A stretch of DNA of 64,000 nucleotides from Paenibacillus sp. FSL R10-2734 (GCF_037963865.1 NZ_CP150170.1:1364001-1428000); one strand, 5' to 3'. Positions 16,705 through 25,580 are shown, counted from the first letter of the stretch. Made by a program: numbers and translations. Notes: generated by a model from the sequence alone, not told the origin.

Positions 16705-18993
16705 ATGAGATTAGAACGGAAACGGACAGATATAACTGTGATTGGAGGCGGATTAGCAGGAATAAATGCGGCAATTGCTGCTGCCAGACTTGGGAAATCG
16801 GTTGCTCTTATTCAAAATCGTCCTGTTCTTGGCGGTAATTCCAGCAGTGAAGTGCGAGTGTGGGTAGTTGGTGCAACGAGTCACGGCGTTCATCGCTATG
16901 CCCGAGAAAATGGGATTATGGGTGAGATGTTTTTGGAGAATCAGTATACGAATCCGGAAGGCAACCCGTACTATTGGGATTTGGTATTGCTCGAAATGGT
17001 GCGTGCGGAACCTAATATTGAATTATTTTTGAATACGGATGTTCATGAAGTAGAGGCTGACGGGGATGCAGAACGGAGAACGATTCGCACGGTAACAGGA
17101 TGGATGATGGGGTCAGAGCGTAAAATCACGTTTGAAAGTGATGTTTTCATAGATTGTACGGGGGATGGGTTGATCGGTTTTTTGGCGGGTGCTCAATATC
17201 GTATTGGCCGGGAGGCGAGATCAGAGTTTCAGGAGGATTGGGCACCGGAAGTTGCGGATGAAATTACGCTGGGAAGTACGTTGCTGTTCTATACGAAAAG
17301 CATGGGACGTTCGGTAAAATTTGTGCCGCCTAGCTTCGCTAAAGATATTACGAAAACGTCGATTCCGTTGCGTAGGGTCATTAAAAGCGGTGATAATGGC
17401 TGTTTCTATTGGTGGATTGAATGGGGCGGCGAGAAAGATGCCGTTTATGATAATGAAGAAATTCGCGATGAGCTATGGGCGGTTATATACGGTATATGGG
17501 ATTATATTAAAAATTCTGGTCAATTCGATAGTGATGATATGATGCTAGAATGGGTTGGCTCAGTGCCTGGAAAACGGGAATATCGACGCTTTGTGGGCAA
17601 TTATATGCTGAATCAGAATGATATTCTGGAGCAACGTCAATTTGATGATCGTATTGCGTTTGGTGGATGGTCCATTGATCTGCATCCTTCTAAAGGTGTA
17701 TATGCGGAGGAGGATGGCTCCAAGCATTTGCATTCCGATGGCATCTATCATATCCCCTTTGGTAGTTTATACTCCGTCAACGTAACGAATATGTTGATGG
17801 CTGGCCGCAATATTAGTGCTTCTCATGTAGCCTTCGGTACTACACGTGTTATGGCTACCTGTGGTGTCATCGGCGAGGCAGCTGGGACAGCGGCAGCGCT
17901 TTGTATCGAGAAGCAGATGGAGCCGAGACAACTGGCTGAACAGGCGATTGGGGAGTTGCAGCAGGTATTGCTGCGTCAGGATGCAGCGGTATTAGGATTA
18001 CGCAATCAGGATAATCTGGACATTGCACGTACAGCGAAAGTAAGAGCGTCCAGTGAAATGAAGCAATTGCAAACGATCGATGTAGGTACGAACAGAGAAC
18101 TGACAACAGATGCTGGCTTGTTGATTCCGATAGATCCAGGTATGGACAGCATTGAAATTTTGCTTGATTGTAAGCGAGAGACTATTTTAGAGGCGGAGTT
18201 ATACCATACAGGGCTTGCAGAAAATTATGTTCCGGCTGGGCTTATCACCACTGCTACGGTTACTGTGAGCAGCGGCGAACGCCAATGGGTAACGATTCCT
18301 TTAAGCTGGCATCCGGAAGTGAGCCAAAATGGTTTTATTGTGTTGAAGGCAAATGATGCACTTGCTATTTATCAGGCAGAAACCCCGGTGACAGGCGTAT
18401 TAGCTTTCGTGAAGCAAAAGGATACACCAATAGTAGATCCAACGCTTGCAGTGCAGCCAGCTCAACCTGTTTCAGAATGGAGCATGAAGGGGATAAACCG
18501 TAATCCGTACTGCTTCCGAGTTCATGCAGCGACAGCTTCTTTTGCAGCAGAGAAAGTGATTAATGGGTACAGACGTCCTTATGGCGGACCACAAATATGG
18601 GTGTCGGAAGTGCTGGCTGCAAATACTATTGATCCAAATACTACTACTGAGCAGGCTCTAAATGGTAAGGCGTGGCTTGAGCTAAGCTGGGAAAAAGAGG
18701 TGGCTGTACAGCAGGTGCATATTATTTTTAATGATGATGTGAATGAAGATTTAATTAATTTGCACCGTCACCGTACACCATTTGATGTTATTCCTGAGCT
18801 GGTGAAGGATTATCGGATCGAGGCTATGACTGAGCATGGTTGGGAGGTAATATGCCAAATCACTAATAATCGTATGCGGAAACGTGTACATCAGTTTCCG
18901 AAGCAAGTAAATTGCACACAGCTACGCCTAGTCGTGGAGCAAACGAATGGTAGTTCTCGTGCTGAAGTAATAGAAATTAGAGTGTACGAATAA
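16705..18993 (+). CDS. FAD-dependent oxidoreductase of the polysaccharide-locus type
   Basis: 762 aa, no signal peptide. ATG is preceded by AGGAGGG. The N-terminus has the dinucleotide-binding fold VIGGGLAGINAAIAAARLG followed by LGGNSSSEVRVW, the hallmark of the FAD_oxidored (PF12831) family. A second FAD-contact region near residue 370 reads NMLMAGRNISASHVAFGTTR with TCGVIGEAAGTAAAL. The last 250 aa form beta-rich domains, possibly carbohydrate-binding-like. Members are common in plant-polysaccharide loci but their reaction is mostly uncharacterised; redox modification of a sugar is inferred. Divergently arranged with the AraC gene, its likely regulator. Confidence 0.85.
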   Translation: MRLERKRTDITVIGGGLAGINAAIAAARLGKSVALIQNRPVLGGNSSSEVRVWVVGATSHGVHRYARENGIMGEMFLENQYTNPEGNPYYWDLVLLEMVRAEPNIELFLNTDVHEVEADGDAERRTIRTVTGWMMGSERKITFESDVFIDCTGDGLIGFLAGAQYRIGREARSEFQEDWAPEVADEITLGSTLLFYTKSMGRSVKFVPPSFAKDITKTSIPLRRVIKSGDNGCFYWWIEWGGEKDAVYDNEEIRDELWAVIYGIWDYIKNSGQFDSDDMMLEWVGSVPGKREYRRFVGNYMLNQNDILEQRQFDDRIAFGGWSIDLHPSKGVYAEEDGSKHLHSDGIYHIPFGSLYSVNVTNMLMAGRNISASHVAFGTTRVMATCGVIGEAAGTAAALCIEKQMEPRQLAEQAIGELQQVLLRQDAAVLGLRNQDNLDIARTAKVRASSEMKQLQTIDVGTNRELTTDAGLLIPIDPGMDSIEILLDCKRETILEAELYHTGLAENYVPAGLITTATVTVSSGERQWVTIPLSWHPEVSQNGFIVLKANDALAIYQAETPVTGVLAFVKQKDTPIVDPTLAVQPAQPVSEWSMKGINRNPYCFRVHAATASFAAEKVINGYRRPYGGPQIWVSEVLAANTIDPNTTTEQALNGKAWLELSWEKEVAVQQVHIIFNDDVNEDLINLHRHRTPFDVIPELVKDYRIEAMTEHGWEVICQITNNRMRKRVHQFPKQVNCTQLRLVVEQTNGSSRAEVIEIRVYE

Positions 18994-19004
18994 CATATTT
19001 CTTT

Positions 19005-19032
19005 GCCCTGCCAATTCCATTATTGGCAGGGC
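19005..19032 (+). terminator. Strong GC hairpin after the oxidoreductase
   Basis: GCCCTGCCAAT pairs perfectly with ATTGGCAGGGC around a 6-nt loop. No U-tract follows, so it may protect the mRNA 3' end or be a weak terminator. Confidence 0.5.
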
Positions 19033-19040
19033 AGAAATAC

Positions 19041-19163
19041 AGGTGCCCGAGCTATTTTGCAGACTCTCGATATGCGGATGGAGTTGAGCTCGTTAGTAGT
19101 TTAAATGTTCGGTGGAAAGTAGACCCAGAATCTAAGGTTATTAAAGCGATTGTGGAGCTATAA
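19041..19163 (+). pseudogene. 3' fragment of an unidentified gene
   Basis: The frame AGG TGC CCG AGC TAT TTT ... GAG CTA TAA reads as a plausible protein tail (SYFADSRYADGVELVSS, then LNVRWKVDPESKV and IKAIVEL-stop) with no start or ribosome site. Not recognised. It is the only coding-like stretch in 18994-19469 apart from the hairpin before it and the terminator after it. Confidence 0.35.
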
Positions 19164-19351
19164 TGTTATGCTGGATGAACCTGTGTGCAACTTCGATTAA
19201 CGTATTTGACGCTTTCAGATTAAGTTGCAGTGCTCGGTTAAAATAGAATAAATCCTTGCCTTTTAAATTTATTGAAGTTATTATAGATTCACGAAGTCTT
19301 TAATTGAAAAATTTAATCAAATATTCCTTATATCTAGGAACAAGAAAATTG

Positions 19352-19399
19352 CGGATCTGGTAACAACACTAATGACGGAGTAAGATCCGTTCTTTTTTT
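19352..19399 (+). terminator. Intrinsic terminator with no intact gene before it
   Basis: CGGATCT pairs with AGATCCG around a 24-nt loop, followed by TTCTTTTTTT. It probably served the decayed gene whose tail is at 19041-19163. Confidence 0.6.
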
Positions 19400-19469
19400 G
19401 GTATGATAAGAGATAACGAGAGTCTTTAATGTCTTTAATGTAAATTGAAAACCGAAAGGGAGAATCAGG

Positions 19470-20375
19470 ATGACTCATGATTGTGTAATTATAGGTGGAG
19501 GACCGGCAGGTCTAAATGCTGCTCTTGTACTAGGTAGGGCAAGAAAAAGTGTGGTTGTTATTGATGAAGGACGCGCACGTAATAGGGTTACTCGAGAAAC
19601 GCATGGCTTTCTTACCAGAGATTCAATAAGTCCAAGTGAATTTAGGAGGATTGCAAAGGAGCAGATTAGTGCCTATCCATCCGTTGCTTTTGCGGATGAT
19701 ACCGCTATATCGATTACGGGAACTGATGGTGATTTTCAAATTACGACGGTTCAGGGTCAGACTTATCAAAGTAAAAAGCTGCTCTTTAGCATAGGAATGA
19801 AGGACCTCCCGATGGATATTAAGGGGCTCTCAGATGTATATGGTAAAAGCGCCTTTATCTGCCCCTATTGTGATGGATGGGAGCTAAGAGATCAGCCGCT
19901 TGTCGTAATTGTTAAGGGAGCCGATGCAACGCATATGGCCCAAGTGATATCAGGATGGACGAATAACATTACCATATGTACTAATGGATCTGATGACTTA
20001 ACGGATGCACAGCGCGAGGAACTTCAACAACATAACATTCCTGTCTTTACTTCACCGATTCAGTTGATCGAATCTAATGACGGTATGGTGGAGCAAGTTG
20101 TTCTGAAGGATGGTACTAGTATCCTATGTAGGGGGATATTTTTCAGACCGAAGCTTACGATCGGATCAGATATGCCTCAAGCCATCGGTTGTGAAATCAC
20201 AGAAGCTGGAACAGTCATCGTCGATAATCTCGGTAAAACGAACGTTCCTGGTGTTTATAGTGCCGGTGATGCAACGACACATCTTCATCAAGCGATTATT
20301 GCCGCTTCTATGGGCTCATTAGCTGGGGTGGGCATTAACAACGAATTGAATGGAGAGAAATGGAATTACGTATGA
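19470..20375 (+). CDS. Thioredoxin-reductase-like NAD(P)/FAD oxidoreductase
   Basis: 301 aa. AAAGGGAGA precedes the ATG. FAD-binding GGGPAGLNAALVLGRA at the N-terminus, a Cys pair CPYCDGWE near residue 134-137 and the C-terminal FAD motif GVYSAGDAT define the class II pyridine nucleotide-disulfide family. The usual NAD(P)H motif GxGxxA is weak here (VIVKGADATHMAQV), so the hydride donor is unclear. The Cys pair suggests reduction of a disulfide partner, unidentified in this window. The isochorismatase-like gene follows 104 bp downstream and may be co-transcribed. Confidence 0.85.
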   Translation: MTHDCVIIGGGPAGLNAALVLGRARKSVVVIDEGRARNRVTRETHGFLTRDSISPSEFRRIAKEQISAYPSVAFADDTAISITGTDGDFQITTVQGQTYQSKKLLFSIGMKDLPMDIKGLSDVYGKSAFICPYCDGWELRDQPLVVIVKGADATHMAQVISGWTNNITICTNGSDDLTDAQREELQQHNIPVFTSPIQLIESNDGMVEQVVLKDGTSILCRGIFFRPKLTIGSDMPQAIGCEITEAGTVIVDNLGKTNVPGVYSAGDATTHLHQAIIAASMGSLAGVGINNELNGEKWNYV

Positions 20376-20479
20376 TGCTATTGTACAAAATAGTCTAATT
20401 CATTCATTCCCTTGAGCTGAATCTACATCCAGATTAGTATAGAAACTAGCTATATTTATTCTGAGAGGGGTAGTTCAAA

Positions 20480-20980
20480 ATAAAAATTGGATTTCTAATT
20501 ATTGATATGCAAAACCTTTTCTTACACGATCATATGGAGAAGTTAAATGTAAGTGGGGCTTGTGAATACATTAATCATGTGTCTGGGTTACTACGTGCCA
20601 AAGACCAAATCGTCGTCCATATACAAGACATGGAAGGGGCGAATGAGGACACGGATCCAGAAGCAAGAAGTGTTATTTCGGAAATTACAGTAGAACCCAA
20701 TGACATCTGTCTGGCAAAAGAATTCTCTAATGCTTTTTGGAAAACGGATTTGGAGCAGCTGCTACGTGAACATGGCGTTGAGTTCGTTATTATTGCGGGC
20801 TTCGCCGCAGAACATTGTGTAACCTTTACTATTAACGGTGCACAAGAAAGAGGCTTTCAAGCGGCCATTTTACAAAAGGGTATCCTTAGCACACAGCCAG
20901 ATGCTATTACCTCGATTTACCGTGATCGGCATATGATCTCTTACCCAGTGATCGAGTTCTTGATGGAGACCATTGCTTGA
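20480..20980 (+). CDS. Isochorismatase-like cysteine hydrolase lacking a canonical start codon
   Basis: About 167 aa. Family hydrolases begin with a beta-strand ending in the catalytic Asp (here GFLIIDMQN). That strand is encoded at 20486-20512, but the first ATG (20507) lies after the Asp codon (20504-20506). In-frame codons back to the TAG at 20471 offer only ATA (20480) and ATT (20486). A ribosome site GAGAGGGG ends about 9 nt before ATA 20480, the expected place for ATG. The other triad residues are present: Lys in CLAKEFSNAF and Cys in AAEHCVTFT. Either AUA is used, or ATG mutated to ATA. Members hydrolyse amides or vinyl ethers; substrate unknown. A terminator follows. Confidence 0.7.
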   Translation: MKIGFLIIDMQNLFLHDHMEKLNVSGACEYINHVSGLLRAKDQIVVHIQDMEGANEDTDPEARSVISEITVEPNDICLAKEFSNAFWKTDLEQLLREHGVEFVIIAGFAAEHCVTFTINGAQERGFQAAILQKGILSTQPDAITSIYRDRHMISYPVIEFLMETIA

Positions 20981-21005
20981 GATTCTTATAATAGAAGCTA
21001 ATGAT

Positions 21006-21056
21006 AATAAATGGAGTTACGTATTAGATAACTAATATGTAACTCCATTTTATTAT
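21006..21056 (+). terminator. Intrinsic terminator
   Basis: AATGGAGTTAC-type arm (ATGGAGTTAC, 21011-21020) pairs with GTAACTCCAT, flanked by A-rich and T-rich ends, so it could work in both directions. Confidence 0.7.
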
Positions 21057-21279
21057 AGGATTGTCCTTCACTAATGTATCTTATATTTTCGAACAAGCTC
21101 TTAAATTAAGAAATGCATCCTTTTAGACTTGCGACTGAGATTGTTAAGCTAACGAGCAGGATAAAGGAAATGATTGATTTTCAATCTGGACAATTCTACC
21201 GGCAGTTGAATAAAGTGCATGTGACAATTCAACCATCGATTGATAGGATTGCGTTTGCGAAAATGCTATGCTGTTTTCG

Positions 21280-21293
21280 ACAGTGCGCACTGT
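21280..21293 (+). promoter_or_regulatory. 14-bp perfect palindrome, candidate autoregulatory operator
   Basis: ACAGTGCGCACTGT lies 27 nt before the ATG of an Xre-family gene and just before its ribosome site. Such placement is typical for a self-repressing regulator; binding is inferred. Confidence 0.45.
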
Positions 21294-21319
21294 ACATTTT
21301 GTTTTATTGGAGGTATACA

Positions 21320-22243
21320 ATGCTCGACTTGCGTAAAATTGGAGCTTATATTTCGAAGCTTCGCAAAGATCAGGATCTGACCCAATTGGAACTTGCCGAT
21401 CAACTGAATGTAAGTCATCAAGCGGTATCGAAATGGGAACGGGGCGACTCGCTACCGGATATCGGAACGCTTCCGCAGTTTGCGAGGTTATTCGGCAAAA
21501 CGGTAGACGACATTTTAAATGCAGGAGACAATGCAGAAAATCGGGAGCACCCGCACCTAGGAACGATCGTAGAGGAGATCGCAGAGAACAGGCCGGAACA
21601 AGTTGCAAAGATGGTCAATACCGGTGAGGTGGAGGTGGAAGAGCTTGTAGAAGTAGCGCCGTTTGTAAAGGCAAGCGCTCTGCATAAGGTTACAGAAGGA
21701 TTAGACAGCAGTGTCCTTAAGTTAGACGTGATCATGCGGCTGGCTCCGTTCCTTGGAACAGGTACATTGGATGAACTGGTTCGTCAGGTAGAAGAGGTCG
21801 AAATTGTATGGAATGCCATTACTGGACTCGCTCCGTTCGTCAGCAGCGACACATTAAGCCGACTGGTAGATAAATCGATGGACGGTTCCTTAGAAGTGCA
21901 CAAACTTGTTGAAATTGCCCCGTTTCTTGAAAGCGAACATGTAGATCGGTTGGTACAACAAGCAGAAGAGGGCAGCTTGAGCTGGCATTCCATTCAAGGG
22001 CTGGCACCCTTTATTAGCAGAGAAACGTTAAGCTCCTTGGTAGACCGGGTTGCAGATGACACCATCGATGCGAACACGATCATAAGCCTCGCACCTTTTC
22101 TGGGCAGGGAAAATCTCGAGAATTTGATTGGTGGAGTCGAAGCTGAACATCTTAGCCCAGATCTGCTGGCAAGCCTTGCTCCTTTCGTCGATCAAGGGAC
22201 ATTGAGTAGAATGGTGACAAGCTTATTAAATAAAGTAAAGTAG
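21320..22243 (+). CDS. Xre-family HTH regulator with seven 29-aa helical repeats
   Basis: 307 aa. ATG 21320 has GGAGG 6 nt upstream; an in-frame extension to 21113 has no ribosome site and is not used. Residues 1-65 are a Cro/CI-type HTH (ISKLRKDQDLTQLELADQL, VSHQAVSKWERGDSLPD). From about residue 85 to the end there are seven repeats of roughly 29 residues, each with a core such as LAPFLG, IAPFLE or LAPFVS followed by a T-L-x-x-L-V helix, probably an alpha-solenoid used for oligomerisation or protein sensing. DNA-binding is secure; ligand and targets are unknown. A palindrome precedes and a terminator follows. Confidence 0.8.
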   Translation: MLDLRKIGAYISKLRKDQDLTQLELADQLNVSHQAVSKWERGDSLPDIGTLPQFARLFGKTVDDILNAGDNAENREHPHLGTIVEEIAENRPEQVAKMVNTGEVEVEELVEVAPFVKASALHKVTEGLDSSVLKLDVIMRLAPFLGTGTLDELVRQVEEVEIVWNAITGLAPFVSSDTLSRLVDKSMDGSLEVHKLVEIAPFLESEHVDRLVQQAEEGSLSWHSIQGLAPFISRETLSSLVDRVADDTIDANTIISLAPFLGRENLENLIGGVEAEHLSPDLLASLAPFVDQGTLSRMVTSLLNKVK

Positions 22244-22303
22244 ACACGTATATCGGAGATTGGAGATCGGAGATTAGTGATGCATAGACCGTCAGCGATC
22301 CTC

Positions 22304-22339
22304 AAAGCTACCAGCTTAAAATTCGGTAGCTTTTTGTTT
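22304..22339 (+). terminator. Intrinsic terminator of the Xre gene
   Basis: AAAGCTACC pairs with GGTAGCTTT, followed by TTGTTT. Confidence 0.8.
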
Positions 22340-22422
22340 GGACTTTCGGATCATTGTGAACCAGCATTACACAGAAACCTTTCAAAGTTATATGAGAATA
22401 ATGTTCTGGACTAGGCAACGGC

Positions 22423-22522
22423 GTTAAGCTAACGGAACACGATAGTTCAATGCAACAAGAAGGCAGCCGATCAGAGGATCAGCTGCCGTTTTTATTGAAG
22501 TAAAGGGCAGGATAACTCAGTA
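22423..22522 (+). repeat. Interspersed repeat copy 1 with embedded terminator hairpin
   Basis: Left motif GTTAAGCTAACGG...ATAGTTCAAT, a hairpin GGCAGC...GCTGCC followed by GTTTTTATT (22462-22494), and right motif TGAAGTAAAGGGCAGGATAA. The left and right motifs recur at 23096-23312, 23979-24066 and 24732-24775, always between genes. The 22244-22578 gap contains only this and the Xre terminator. Confidence 0.6.
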
Positions 22523-22578
22523 ATTTCGCGAATAAGACGTTATAAGAAATCAGCGAGAAACTATAAGGAGCAGAAAAC

Positions 22579-23067
22579 ATGAAATGCCCTCACTGTAACA
22601 ACGAATTAAGTGAGCTTCCTTTATGTTACGGAAGTGAAGCACCATATTATTTTTACACTGTACCAGAAGAGAAAAGAACAGAATTAATTAGAGATTTTTG
22701 TGTAATTGATGAACAGCATTTTTTTATTAGAGGACATATTGAAATACCCATAATTGATAGTAATGAGAAATTTATATGGAGTGTTTGGGTTTCTCTTAGC
22801 GAAGAAAACTTTTTGAAATCTAATGAATTATTGCACGTAGAAGGAAGGGAAACTGAAAAACCTTATTTTGGTTGGTTATCGACTGAACTTTCAATATATC
22901 CAATAACTACATTATCGTTAAAGACAATGGTACATACACAAGAAGTTGGTGCTGTTCCGTTAATAGAATTAGAACAAACGAATCATCCACTTGCAGTTGA
23001 ACAAAAAGAAGGAATTACAATGGGGAGAGTTAAAGAAATTGCTCATTTAATAAATCATAGTCAGTAA
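22579..23067 (+). CDS. DUF2199 family protein
   Basis: 162 aa, cytoplasmic. ATG is preceded by AAGGAG. Cys-x2-Cys near the N-terminus (MKCPHC), then FFIRGHIEIPI, WSVWVSLSEENF and PYFGWLSTEL match the DUF2199 pattern. No function is established for the family; the single CxxC and possible metal-knuckle are the only hints. It is alone between interspersed repeats. An uncharacterised conserved protein. Confidence 0.75.
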   Translation: MKCPHCNNELSELPLCYGSEAPYYFYTVPEEKRTELIRDFCVIDEQHFFIRGHIEIPIIDSNEKFIWSVWVSLSEENFLKSNELLHVEGRETEKPYFGWLSTELSIYPITTLSLKTMVHTQEVGAVPLIELEQTNHPLAVEQKEGITMGRVKEIAHLINHSQ

Positions 23068-23095
23068 GAGAAGATTTTGAAAGAATAGTCGAAGA

Positions 23096-23312
23096 AGCTG
23101 CCGACATCTTATAAGACTGTCTTCCCACTGCTGAGCTTACGCTCCTTGGTCTGCTAAGGGTTTTCGGTGAAGCGTAATCAGCAGACAACTCTGCAAGGCA
23201 AAGTCCATCGGACTCGGTGCGTAATGTCGATTAAGCTAACGTGTCACATTAGTGGAATGGCGGTTGTTTCGGCAGCTATTTTTTATTTGTTCAACTAACG
23301 GGAAGATTAACG
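23096..23312 (+). repeat. Interspersed repeat copy 2, arms separated by about 165 bp
   Basis: AGCTGCCGA (23096-23104) is complementary to TCGGCAGCT (23269-23277), which is followed by ATTTTTTATTT and TTCAACTAACGGGAAG. Between the arms is 164 nt of non-coding sequence including TTAAGCTAACGTG, as if something inserted into the hairpin. Nothing else is recognised in 23068-23573 except an A/T-rich stretch before the next gene. Confidence 0.45.
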
Positions 23313-23573
23313 GATTAGTATGCTTAAGTAAAAGAAGTATTCTCATGAATTCTCTAATGTAAATAAATACAAATTCCACTTCAGTTAATCTATTTTCTAT
23401 ACATATTTTTAATAGTATATTGAGGTGAATAAAGTGATTATTCACTTTGATAAATCCGAAATTGCTTTGTCGGTATTATTTTATGGCTTCGTAAGGATTG
23501 CAAAACCATCGAAATATGGGAGTTTAAAACAGATGTTGTGCCGTAGTTAGTTTTATGAAGGGAAGGCATAGGG

Positions 23574-23978
23574 GTGAGCATTTATTACGCTTCAAGCAAA
23601 GAGGATATCACTAAGGATGCACTCCAAGAGTTATTTCTTTCGGTAGAATGGGAGTCTGGCAAGTATCCAAACGAGCTTTTACAAGCAATCGGAGGGTCTC
23701 ATTCAATTGTTACCGCTTGGGAAGGAGGGAAGCTTGTCGGTTTAATAAATGCTTTGTCAGATGGTGTTTTAACGGTATATTTTCATTATATGCTTATTAA
23801 TCCGAGTTATCAGAGTATAGGTATAGGTAAGGAAATGATGAATATAATGCTTGATAGATATAAAGGGTGTAAAACAAAAGTATTAATTTCTTATCCTCAT
23901 GCAGTGGATTTCTATAATAAATTTGGCTTTAATACAGAGGATGGAGCTACACCAATGTTTATCTCAGATTTGATATGA
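23574..23978 (+). CDS. GNAT-family N-acetyltransferase
   Basis: 134 aa. GTG 23574 with AAGGGAAGG upstream. The acetyl-CoA pyrophosphate loop is visible as SYQSIGIGKEMM (Q/R-x-x-G-x-G/A pattern), preceded by the beta4 strand YFHYMLINP and followed by FYNKFGF. Acetylates an amine substrate that cannot be predicted. Single gene between repeat copies 2 and 3. Confidence 0.85.
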   Translation: MSIYYASSKEDITKDALQELFLSVEWESGKYPNELLQAIGGSHSIVTAWEGGKLVGLINALSDGVLTVYFHYMLINPSYQSIGIGKEMMNIMLDRYKGCKTKVLISYPHAVDFYNKFGFNTEDGATPMFISDLI

Positions 23979-24066
23979 TTGAACTGACGGGGAACTATAG
24001 TTCAATAATGAGAGGGCTACAGAGAGGTAATCCTTTGTTCAACTAAAGGGCAGCATAGTTAAACAA
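23979..24066 (+). repeat. Interspersed repeat copy 3
   Basis: TTGAACTGACGGGGAACTATAGTTCAATAA then TTGTTCAACTAAAGGGCAGCATAGTT: both half-motifs of the family, separated by about 30 nt and without the central hairpin. Confidence 0.55.
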
Positions 24067-24196
24067 CCTTCCCTAATGTGTTTTTTTTCAAAAATGAGCA
24101 ATCGAAAAGAAATCACATGAACCGTACCATGGTATAATATTCGTATACAAATAATTACATAAATTTAAATCCTTATAAAAAAGGGGGATGAGCAAT

Positions 24197-24625
24197 ATGG
24201 CAAATATCGAGCACTTTCAGACAGTGAATGTTCCAGCTTCAACGGTATATGAGGCATTAACCACTGCAAAAGGACTTTCAGAAATATGGACAAATGAACT
24301 AATAGTCAATGATCAGATCGGTTGTATAAATGAGTTCCGATTCGGCGGCGAAGGCTTAACAAAGATGCGAGTTGATGAGCTTGTTCCCGATAAAAAGATT
24401 TTGTGGCAGTGTGTTGATTCAGATCCAGAATGGATAGGTACGACAATCTCTTTTGATATGAAGGAAAAAAACGGGAAGACTTCAATCATTTTTCGTCAGA
24501 TGAATTGGGAGGATGTGACCGCATTTTATCGCGTATGTAATTATAACTGGGCTATTTTTTTGTACAGTCTTAAACAGTATTGCGAAGAAGGCGAGGGTCT
24601 TCCGTATCATAAACGGAAGTTTTAG
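24197..24625 (+). CDS. SRPBCC/AHSA1-domain protein
   Basis: 142 aa. ATG 24197 lies 9 nt after AAGGGGG; the ATG at 24188 is too close to that site. START/Bet v1-like fold: NVPASTVYEALTTAKGLSEIWT at the N-terminus, FRFGGEG, KILWQCVDSDPEW and a C-terminal helix NWAIFLYSLKQYCEEGEG. Members bind hydrophobic ligands or assist Hsp90; no specific substrate can be assigned. Monocistronic. Confidence 0.8.
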   Translation: MANIEHFQTVNVPASTVYEALTTAKGLSEIWTNELIVNDQIGCINEFRFGGEGLTKMRVDELVPDKKILWQCVDSDPEWIGTTISFDMKEKNGKTSIIFRQMNWEDVTAFYRVCNYNWAIFLYSLKQYCEEGEGLPYHKRKF

Positions 24626-24731
24626 AACCATTGAAAACACGGATGGGTGACTAAAGTACATGATCCCGAGAACTGATTTCGGAAGTACTGGGTAAGTACG
24701 TAGAAGTTGTCACCTTAGTCTTGACAATCAT

Positions 24732-24775
24732 TCGTTCAACTAACGGGAAATGATAGTTCAATAAAGAGAGGGCTA
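24732..24775 (+). repeat. Interspersed repeat copy 4 (left half only)
   Basis: TCGTTCAACTAACGGGAAATGATAGTTCAATAA-type half motif followed by GAGAGGGCTAACGAAAGG, almost the same tail as in copy 3. Confidence 0.5.
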
Positions 24776-24871
24776 ACGAAAGGTAGTTCTTGGTTAGGTG
24801 GCTATCACTATTAATGTCTATGATGAAATCTGCGCTTTAATAATATGCTTATATCGAAGGGGGGCATTGGA

Positions 24872-25369
24872 ATGAAGCAACTTTATATAAAGCAGAAGGT
24901 ATTCAGTCTAAGTGGTAAATTTACGGTAAAGAATCAGCAGGAGCAGGATGTCTATTATGTAGAGGGCAGTTTTATGCAAATACCAAAGACGTTCTCCATT
25001 ATGAATACAACAAGAGATGAAATCGCACTTATTACGAAGAAGGTATTTAGTTTTTTACCGAAGTTTTTTGTTGAGGTCAATGGTCGAGAGGTGCTAACGA
25101 TTAAGAAGGAGTTTTCTTTCTTTAAAGCACGATATACGATTGATGCGGCTGACATTGAGGTACATGGTAACTGGTGGGACATGGATTTTCAGGTCTTGCA
25201 GCGTGGTGTAGTCATAGGTAAAGTGAACAAGGAGTGGTTTACTTGGGGCGATAGCTACAAGGTTCAAATATTTAATGAGGAGATGGAGGCAATCATGATT
25301 GCGTTCGTTGTTGCAATTGATTGTGTAAAAGCTGACCAAGCAACTGCTTCCTCATCAGCGACGATTTAA
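24872..25369 (+). CDS. LURP-one-related (YxjI-like) protein
   Basis: 165 aa. ATG 24872 has GGGG 7 nt upstream. A tubby-like beta-barrel fold is suggested by the repeated pattern KQKVFSLSGKFTVKN, IALITKKVFSFLPKF, VLTIKKEFSFFKARYTI, VIGKVNKEWFTWGDSY and the C-terminal hydrophobic helix IMIAFVVAIDCVKAD, the order found in the LOR/DUF567 family. Molecular role unknown; membrane-phospholipid binding is proposed for tubby-like folds. Followed by a 447-bp gap with the amylase control region. Confidence 0.82.
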   Translation: MKQLYIKQKVFSLSGKFTVKNQQEQDVYYVEGSFMQIPKTFSIMNTTRDEIALITKKVFSFLPKFFVEVNGREVLTIKKEFSFFKARYTIDAADIEVHGNWWDMDFQVLQRGVVIGKVNKEWFTWGDSYKVQIFNEEMEAIMIAFVVAIDCVKADQATASSSATI

Positions 25370-25580
25370 TTTAGGAACATACAAAATAATATGTTGATGG
25401 AATTTATATTTCATAAAATCACACTAGAATAGTTACGAAAGTATATAGCCTAGTTCTATAAAATTCTATAAATAGCGGTAATCTAAGATTTTAATGTGTC
25501 TCGAACAACTAATGAATGAAAACGATTGAACATTTGTATTTAAACCATTAAATTTTTATGTTTATAGCCTAAAAGATGCA

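Noticed and set aside
21113..21319. 69-codon extension of the Xre protein
   Set aside because: It runs across the palindromic operator and upstream region; the ATG at 21320 has ideal spacing to GGAGG and the HTH starts there.
24640..24720. Possible riboswitch-like fold (GGTGAC...GTCACC arms) before the LURP-one gene
   Set aside because: Only one short complementary pair was found and no known riboswitch core motif could be matched.
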